NCBI GenBank assembly: GCA_032622095.1
Contig: CP136062.1
Coordinates: forward strand, 152,826,875-152,890,874
DNA: 64,000 nt
Direction: 5' to 3'
Source of the DNA: Siphonodentalium dalli
Taxonomy: Eukaryota; Mollusca; Scaphopoda; Gadilida; Siphonodentaliidae
Part shown: one piece after another, positions 62,301 to 64,000 of the stretch
Numbering within the stretch: position 1 is the first letter of the stretch
How the letters are laid out: each line of letters begins with the position of its first letter
Notes under the pieces: generated by a model
What the model was told of the DNA's origin: nothing
The model's database searches: none
What the model saw: only the letters and a program-made list of their open reading frames with translations
Position numbers and translations under genes: made by a program

Positions 62301-63930
62301 ATTAGGGGATATAGAAACTGAATAGAACAACAGAAGGGAAACAACTAACTAATAACAATGTTAACCCTTTACCCAACAGAAGGGCCCTGTGCCAATGCAG
62401 TCTCTAATATATGCGAGTCGACCATAGGTCGCCTCGCATATATAAGAGAATGCATTGGCTTAACACATTAAAAATTATAAAATTGTTAAAGAATGTAAGA
62501 AAAAATGGTTAAAAGTGTTAAAAAAAGTTTTTTTTTAGGCCAATGCATTCTCTTATATATGCGAGGCGACCTATGGTCGACTCGCATATATAAGAGAATG
62601 CATTGGCACAGGGCATAACTGTAACTATCACAATGTGGTCAAGGAGCCGGTTCCAATGATATCCATATTTGTATGGTTCTATTGAGACAGACCGAAGATA
62701 TTTTAGGCTGTTGAAGCTTTATTTGGCCGGTTTTGGCCGTTTTGTTGGGTAAAGGGTTAATCTGAGTCTAAATGAGGCCTAAGCAGAATGAGCCCCCAGA
62801 GGGTGAATTTAGTGATGCTAGCCCACTGTGCGAGGTAGCGACAATAAATTCACGCTCTGGGGACCTCCTTCTGCAAATGACTGATACACTATTTCAAGCC
62901 TTGTTTATGCTGTATTCATTGGTGTATATATGGGTATTGTTTGTAGGGAAATAATAATAATGAAAAACTACATGCATGATGTTTGCATTAAAAGGATTCG
63001 AGGCCTTTGACGTGGGTTCATAACTTTTATAAAAGTCTGTAAAACAACTGTCATTAAGTACATGAAAACATTTATTATTTTCATTATTAATAACTCTCCA
63101 ATAATGCACATTTAGCCACTGTGATGCCTTGGGTCTCTTTAACCTCTTCGCTGCTATGACGTCTGCAACTATTATGGATGTAAAAGTGCACATTGTGTGA
63201 TATATGATCCGTAGGTACTACAGACCTACTTCAGCACACTAGCAGTAGGCCATTTTTCATAACTGGAACTCAGAGTTTGGTGCATCGGAATAACTGTATC
63301 TCAAAGTTTCGAACAGTGTATCATGTTCCACGATTGTGAACGATAACCTTTCAACATCATAACGTCATTTAGCAGCGAAGAGGTTAACATTTGAAACGAA
63401 ATGTGACAACCTGTCATTGGTTGGCTATAGTATTTTTTTGATGATACTGATGTAAACCAAATTTTCAGATCACATGAAACTTACGATTATAGGCTTATTC
63501 TTCTGGGAACAAAACTATGATCTCCAGAAACATCGAGGGGACATAGATATTTGATTTCTTGGTATCTTGAGGTTCCCAGAGGGTGAATTTGGTGAAGTTA
63601 GCCCACCATGTGGGATAGCATGACTAAATTCACACTCTGGTGACCTCATTCTACAGTGGGGTGTTTCACATCACTCTAAACACCGGGAGAATTATTTGCT
63701 AATCCATCTATATTTCTCTCACATGACAGGACCTAACACGTCAGCTGCAGCAGGTCAGAAGAAGACTGGATACGTATGAGTCCACTGGAGAAAGAGATGC
63801 CACCAGTCTAGGATCCCGCACGAGTTCCACGGGTTCTATAAATACTCTCGACAATCATGCAAACAGCCATCAACCTTCAGGAGGTAGCAGCAGTGGCTCG
63901 GGTCAAAGTTCAAGGGCACCAAGTCAGGAA
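27421..63930 (+). CDS. CCDC186: CCDC186 ortholog (RAB2/EARP-linked golgin), 14 exons, 3' end outside window
   Basis: The spliced reading frame is 1,210 codons with every exon junction in phase. Residues 1 to about 635 are an acidic Ser/Asn/Glu-rich low-complexity region on one big exon. From about residue 640 the protein is almost continuous coiled coil. The central part matches the CCDC186 family as I know it: the KVKWADNKLKAELEAHK segment (exon 5), the NSEEFKSN and QIQEKSDQ segments (exon 7), RCLEEERL (exon 9), KRESEILDLTEKL and KNAELQSEN (exon 10), RRHASNIKDLTRQLQQ (exons 13-14) and the SSTGSINT serine patch. Family knowledge: CCDC186/CCCP-1 sits at the trans-Golgi network and immature dense-core vesicles, binds RAB2 and recruits EARP for cargo sorting. 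Human CCDC186 is about 900 residues, so this N-terminal region is longer. The last conserved block after the serine patch is not in the window. Exon structure is seen; function is transferred from the family. Confidence 0.94.
30833..30965 (+). CDS. CCDC186: CCDC186 exon 2 of coding set
   Basis: Acceptor CTCTTCAG, donor GAG|GTAAAG, 133 nt, entering in phase 2 and leaving in phase 0. It encodes residues 660-704 of the coiled coil (LKSINTRGAEGYDVLLKERD...). A 106-bp hairpin element lies 42 nt past the donor. Confidence 0.9.
31008..31113. repeat. 106-bp hairpin element
   Basis: Arms of about 36 bp (TAACTTTTCAGGATTTAGTC in one, its inverse in the other) flank a short loop. It lies just after CCDC186 exon 2. 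Confidence 0.75.
31248..31348 (+). mobile_element. TTAA MITE, family 2, fragment
   Basis: It starts TTAATCCTTTTATGATGGGA and has one hairpin (GCGAGTCTCCC..GGGAGACTCGC), then breaks off. Confidence 0.65.
31454..32053. mobile_element. TTAA element, family 4
   Basis: TTAA flanks inverted ends AAGGGGTACTGTACGCC and, at the other end, AAGGGGTACTGTACCCAA. It is 600 bp, noncoding. Related fragments lie at about 44169-44265 and 49855-50035. Confidence 0.75.
32959..33104 (+). mobile_element. chimeric MITE fragment, family 2 end with family 1 interior
   Basis: The left end CCCTTTCATGACGGGAGC is of family 2. After the first hairpin arm and GTCGACCATAG the sequence is the A/T-rich spacer of family 1. 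Confidence 0.6.
33361..33475 (+). repeat. poly-pyrimidine tract
   Basis: Runs of C then T/C cover about 110 bp in a CCDC186 intron; a G14-type run follows at about 33641-33656. Confidence 0.85.
33756..33884 (+). CDS. CCDC186: CCDC186 exon 3
   Basis: Acceptor ATTAACAG, donor CAG|GTTAGT, 129 nt, phase 0 to 0. It encodes residues 705-747 (MENTIAQQQKDITTLKDKLI...). The KDKLISHDTSAKA segment is close to the vertebrate CCDC186 sequence. Confidence 0.92.
34023..34990. repeat. tandem repeat array of about 155-bp units
   Basis: The array opens with TATACGCCCTTTTGAAAAAAAG and a GGGCGTCCG run and has about six units with TTGTCCGGATGATAACTTTA and AAGTTCGAATTTGGGTTC. It closes with AGAGAGGGCGTATATTGCAC. 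Confidence 0.8.
35000..37270. other. intron sequence, no exon seen
   Basis: Within the intron between CCDC186 exons 3 and 4. It contains poly-T/poly-A runs (35227, 36751, 36818) and one half palindrome at 36950-37010. Confidence 0.5.
37280..38400. repeat. scattered units of the same tandem-repeat superfamily
   Basis: Single degenerate units at about 37280-37530 and 38110-38400 carry GTCCGGATGATAA and GGTCAAGTTCGAATTT-like cores. Confidence 0.6.
38647..38909 (+). mobile_element. MITE, family 2, flanked by ATAA
   Basis: The ends CCCTTCCATGGCTGGAGC and TCATGAAAGGG are flanked by ATAA on both sides, and two hairpins lie inside. It ends 56 nt before CCDC186 exon 4. Confidence 0.75.
38966..39178 (+). 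CDS. CCDC186: CCDC186 exon 4
   Basis: Acceptor TTTTGCAG, donor AAG|GTATAT, 213 nt, phase 0 to 0. It encodes residues 748-818 (AMNKMDEATREKESMVIKFA... ending ELSTK). Its last 99 bp together with 27 bp of intron are repeated twice more downstream as decayed copies (39206-39420). A TTAA-type MITE ends 56 nt before the exon. Confidence 0.92.
39080..39420 (+). repeat. 126-bp triplication of a CCDC186 exon end
   Basis: The unit starts AAACTACGAGATG (39080), AAACTATGATAC (39206) and AAACTACAAGAC (39332). Each copy holds 99 bp of exon 4 end and 27 bp of intron start. Copies 2 and 3 are decayed. Confidence 0.9.
39625..39744 (+). CDS. CCDC186: CCDC186 exon 5, highly conserved segment
   Basis: Acceptor TTTACAG, donor AAG|GTAAGG, 120 nt, phase 0 to 0. 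It encodes residues 819-858 and contains VKVKWADNKLKAELEAHK, the segment most useful for recognising the family. Confidence 0.95.
40206..42168. repeat. 20-bp minisatellite, split by a hAT element
   Basis: The unit GGCACCTCCCTCGTCACTCA occurs about 22 times in 40206-40654 and about 7 times in 42027-42168. Period 20 leaves all frames open in places, which explains the long open frames here. Confidence 0.92.
40655..42026. mobile_element. hAT-type element inserted in a minisatellite, duplication TCATGCAC
   Basis: The ends TAGAGCTGAAACGGTT are inverted repeats with many subterminal AACCGGTTAGC copies. The 8-bp duplication TCATGCAC is perfect (40647-40654 and 42027-42034) and is made of minisatellite sequence. 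It is 1,372 bp with no transposase frame. Confidence 0.92.
42285..42622 (+). mobile_element. MITE, family 2: complete copy (42389-42622) after a partial copy
   Basis: The complete copy has TTAA at 42389 and 42619 and inverted ends CCCTTTCATGACA / TGTCATGGAAGGG. The partial copy 42285-42385 is joined directly upstream. It ends 45 nt before CCDC186 exon 6. Confidence 0.75.
42668..42772 (+). CDS. CCDC186: CCDC186 exon 6
   Basis: Acceptor TGTTCCAG, donor CAG|GTTAGT, 105 nt, phase 0 to 0. It encodes residues 859-893 (ESKATLEKAYLKIKDKQQEA..., with the conserved QEADQLRRDCQKMIQQYQ). A TTAA MITE ends 45 nt before the exon. Confidence 0.94.
43093..43495. mobile_element. inverted-repeat element next to a splice acceptor
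   Basis: GAGGTAAAGTGGCAACATTT at the left is repeated inverted at the right over about 36 bp. It is 403 bp and ends 24 nt before CCDC186 exon 7. Confidence 0.7.
43520..43618 (+). CDS. CCDC186: CCDC186 exon 7
   Basis: Acceptor CGTTGCAG, donor GAG|GTTTGT, 99 nt, phase 0 to 0. It encodes residues 894-926 (NSEEFKSNSLDIELKKKNFE... IQEKSDQEE). An inverted-repeat element ends 24 nt before the exon. Confidence 0.94.
43711..44172 (+). mobile_element. TTAA MITE, family 1, with expanded spacer
   Basis: A 462-bp copy; the T-rich spacer between the two hairpins is partly duplicated and the first hairpin is truncated. It starts 93 nt after CCDC186 exon 7. Confidence 0.88.
44612..46506. mobile_element. 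hAT-type element, duplication ACCCAAAC
   Basis: The terminal repeats are TAGTGTTGAAACGATTA and, inverted, TAGTGTTGAAACGATTAG, with subterminal AGTCGACTAATCG motifs. ACCCAAAC is perfectly duplicated (44604-44611 and 46507-46514). It is 1,895 bp and carries no convincing transposase. Confidence 0.9.
46648..49835. repeat. 165-bp satellite array in a bordered element, split by a transposon
   Basis: The left border AGCTCAACTTACTTTGTAAG is a small palindrome; the right border ends CCAAGTTGAGCTACAG. Units hold GGGCTACAGGTCGTACCTTT, GACATGTAGATGGGAACGAG and CAGCCATCTTGGATTTTACT. The transposon at 47900-49313 interrupts one unit. The layout (short ends, tandem core) resembles bivalve pearl/Helentron-type elements. 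Confidence 0.8.
47900..49313. mobile_element. DNA transposon (hAT-like CAGGG ends) inside a satellite array
   Basis: The element runs from CAGGGTTTCCG to CGGAAACCCTG. CATAATG (7 bp) flanks both ends (47893-47899 and 49314-49320). Its insertion splits a 165-bp satellite unit. A GACGGGACGA..TCGTCCCGTC hairpin lies near the left end. Confidence 0.75.
50530..50616 (+). CDS. CCDC186: CCDC186 exon 8
   Basis: Acceptor CATTTCAG, donor AAG|GTAAAT, 87 nt, phase 0 to 0. It encodes residues 927-955 (LHTRTRRELESLKMKHKDSF...). The last third of the exon plus its donor and intron start is duplicated once at 50659-50737. Confidence 0.91.
50580..50737 (+). repeat. 79-bp duplication of a CCDC186 exon end
   Basis: The exon 8 end (ACACTGAAAGATAAG), donor and 40 bp of intron recur as AAACTGAAAGATAAG|GTAAAT 79 bp downstream. 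Confidence 0.88.
51218..51360 (+). CDS. CCDC186: CCDC186 exon 9
   Basis: Acceptor ATATTTCAG, donor CAG|GTAAAA, 143 nt, phase 0 to 2. It encodes residues 956-1002 (TRCLEEERLQNEDTLKRFKE...), the counterpart of the vertebrate CLEDERL block. Confidence 0.94.
51692..51945. repeat. 27-bp tandem repeat, nine units
   Basis: Nine near-identical units of AATAAACTTGCTCAATGCAG plus GTATTTT. The unit is a multiple of three, so frames stay open on both strands. It lies in the intron after CCDC186 exon 9. Confidence 0.95.
52030..52130. repeat. 100-bp palindromic repeat
   Basis: GCAGAATAAGG...AGAGGGTGAATTTGGTGAT is mirrored by ATCACTAAATTCACCCTCTG..CCTCATTCTGC. Related palindromes are at 62770-62880 and 63568-63660; half copies are at 33968-34010 and 36950-37010. 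Confidence 0.75.
52793..52973 (+). CDS. CCDC186: CCDC186 exon 10
   Basis: Acceptor AATTCTAG, donor AAG|GTTAGA, 181 nt, phase 2 to 0. It encodes residues 1003-1063, including DLQQDMESCHKRESEILDL and LSKKNAELQSEN, both closely matching the family. Confidence 0.95.
53218..54715. repeat. second 165-bp satellite element, uninterrupted
   Basis: It has the same left border (TTTGTAAAGTTTGAGCTATT), about seven units and the same right border (CCAAGTTGAGCTACAGTGTC) as the array at 46648-49835. Confidence 0.8.
54996..55170 (+). mobile_element. single-end fragment of the 10120-10952 family
   Basis: TTAAAGAGGTACTGTACACT followed by AAATCCGGCCATTTATGGGA and CTCTTTGAACGATGTAAGCA matches the inverted right half of the 10120-10952 element. 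Confidence 0.6.
55816..56215 (-). mobile_element. TTAA MITE, family 1, inverted copy
   Basis: A 400-bp complete copy in reverse orientation, 164 nt before CCDC186 exon 11, with both hairpins near perfect. Confidence 0.9.
56380..56454 (+). CDS. CCDC186: CCDC186 exon 11
   Basis: Acceptor CATTTTCAG, donor GTG|GTCAGT, 75 nt, phase 0 to 0. It encodes residues 1064-1088 (NLSLISEVENYKAEAAFVDS...). Sequence conservation is lower here; the call rests on phase, splice sites and correct spacing to flanking blocks. Confidence 0.85.
56673..56730 (+). mobile_element. family 3 MITE, left-end fragment
   Basis: TTAAAGATACGGGTGGCG followed by TTGGCGGTGGTTATGCTG matches the left end only. Confidence 0.6.
57114..57320 (+). 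mobile_element. TTAA MITE, family 1, fragment
   Basis: It carries the central part and the first hairpin only; both termini are lost. Confidence 0.75.
57438..58464. mobile_element. hAT-type element, same family as 44612-46506
   Basis: The ends are again TAGTGTTGAAACGATTAG with AGTCGAC subterminal motifs, while the interior is largely different. The flanks CATAGGAC and CACAGGAC differ at one of eight bases, so this copy is older than its sister. It is 1,027 bp long. Confidence 0.85.
58945..59202 (+). mobile_element. TTAA MITE, family 2
   Basis: TTAA at both ends, CCCTTCCATGACTGGAG and CATCATGAAAGGG termini, and two internal hairpins. It ends 26 nt before CCDC186 exon 12. Confidence 0.85.
59229..59313 (+). 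CDS. CCDC186: CCDC186 exon 12
   Basis: Acceptor ATTCGCAG, donor CTG|GTAAGT, 85 nt, phase 0 to 1. It encodes residues 1089-1116 (EDKLSKVLKEKTEELEKTKA...). A TTAA MITE ends only 26 nt before the first exon base. Confidence 0.9.
59326..59500 (+). repeat. possible tRNA-derived SINE relic
   Basis: GGTAGCTCTACGGTT resembles an A box and GTGAGTTTGAGCC a B box about 60 bp later, as in a tRNA head. No intact cloverleaf or clear tail. Confidence 0.25.
60223..60482 (-). mobile_element. TTAA MITE, family 2, inverted copy
   Basis: TTAA at both ends. The right end GGAAGCTCCAGTCATGGAAGGG is the inverse of the usual left end; two hairpins are present. Confidence 0.85.
60742..60925 (+). repeat. 57-bp tandem repeat forming a splice acceptor
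   Basis: GTTGATATTTT recurs at 60742, 60799, 60855 and 60912; the last partial unit provides the TTTTCAG acceptor of CCDC186 exon 13. Confidence 0.85.
60926..61005 (+). CDS. CCDC186: CCDC186 exon 13
   Basis: Acceptor ATTTTCAG, donor AAG|GTGTGT, 80 nt, phase 1 to 0. It encodes residues 1117-1143 (VGELTQLLDDERDEIKTLKR... RHASNIK). The acceptor itself lies in the last partial unit of a 57-bp tandem repeat. Confidence 0.94.
62362..62760 (-). mobile_element. TTAA MITE, family 1, nested in another element
   Basis: A 399-bp complete reverse copy with TTAA on both sides, lying inside the inverted-repeat element 62130-62905. Confidence 0.9.
62770..62880. repeat. palindromic repeat, same family as 52030
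   Basis: AGCAGAATGAG..CCAGAGGGTGAATTTAGTGA with its inverse after AGCCCACTGTGCGAGGTAGC. Confidence 0.7.
63139..63387. mobile_element. TTAA MITE, family 5
   Basis: TTAA at both ends, inverted termini CCTCTTCGCTGCTATGACGT / ACGTCATTTAGCAGCGAAGAGG, 249 bp. Confidence 0.8.
63568..63660. repeat. palindromic repeat, same family as 52030
   Basis: CCAGAGGGTGAATTTGGTGA and its inverse ACTAAATTCACACTCTGG, ending 70 nt before CCDC186 exon 14. Confidence 0.7.
63730..63930 (+). CDS. CCDC186: CCDC186 exon 14, last exon in window
   Basis: Acceptor CATGACAG. It encodes residues 1144-1210 (DLTRQLQQVRRRLDTYESTG... then a Ser/Gly-rich stretch ending SSRAPSQE). I end the exon at GAA|GTAGTT (63930), a weak donor. 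Reading on gives 13 more codons and a TAA at 63970, which would drop the conserved C-terminal block of the family. That makes splicing likelier, but an alternative short end is possible. Confidence 0.85.
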
Positions 63931-64000
63931 GTAGTTAGTACCAATTTTAATTTAGTTGTTGCTTTGAACTAATAGCTGTATATATTGTTAGGGTCCTGCA

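Larger units (their letters stand above)
62130..62905. mobile_element. inverted-repeat element hosting a nested MITE
   Basis: The left end TTGAAATAGTGTGTCTCATT..TTGCAGAATGAGGTCCCC and the inverted right end agree over about 42 bp. The family 1 MITE at 62362-62760 interrupts it. Confidence 0.65.

Noticed and set aside
15700-62600. Repeated hairpins considered as a CRISPR-like array
   Set aside because: The copies are scattered MITEs with TTAA ends, not regularly spaced repeats with unique spacers, and the genome is animal.

Overview
This is a 64 kb piece of an animal nuclear genome, most likely a mollusc and probably a bivalve. The evidence is AT-rich DNA, long introns with canonical GT/AG splice sites, one intact spliced gene, and very dense non-autonomous DNA transposons. 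Many noncoding tandem repeats of about 155-170 bp are also present, in a style known from bivalve elements such as the oyster 'pearl' family. The phylum call is an inference from style, not from a diagnostic gene.

The right 37 kb (27,421 to the window edge) holds the 5' and central part of one plus-strand gene, the ortholog of CCDC186 (C. elegans CCCP-1, Drosophila Golgin104). CCDC186 is a long coiled-coil protein of the trans-Golgi network that acts with RAB2 and the EARP complex in dense-core vesicle maturation. Fourteen coding exons join with perfect phase agreement into 1,210 codons; the C-terminal exons lie beyond the window. Almost every intron is filled with MITEs, hAT elements and satellite arrays, and several of these end within 24-60 nt of a splice acceptor.

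The left part (about 1.6-17.7 kb) contains the remains of an unrecognised multi-exon gene on the minus strand. At least eight exon-like blocks can be read. They have splice sites and several matching phases, but four in-frame TAA codons and frameshifts interrupt them, so I call it a pseudogene. Around 20.1 kb, between this relic and CCDC186, a short GC-richer segment with ETS-like and E-box-like motifs could be the old head-to-head promoter. A 5'-truncated, frameshifted non-LTR retrotransposon lies at 21.25-23.1 kb.

Mobile elements: at least five hAT-type elements, of which four have 8-bp target duplications (one imperfect) and the fifth has a 7-bp one; two PIF/Harbinger-type elements with 3-bp TWA duplications, one carrying the start of a Myb/SANT-like reading frame; and at least six families of TTAA-flanked (piggyBac-like) MITEs. 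Two of the TTAA families share the same pair of long internal hairpins. Several nested insertions and local duplications of exon ends can be read directly. I saw no CRISPR array, rRNA or intact tRNA gene.
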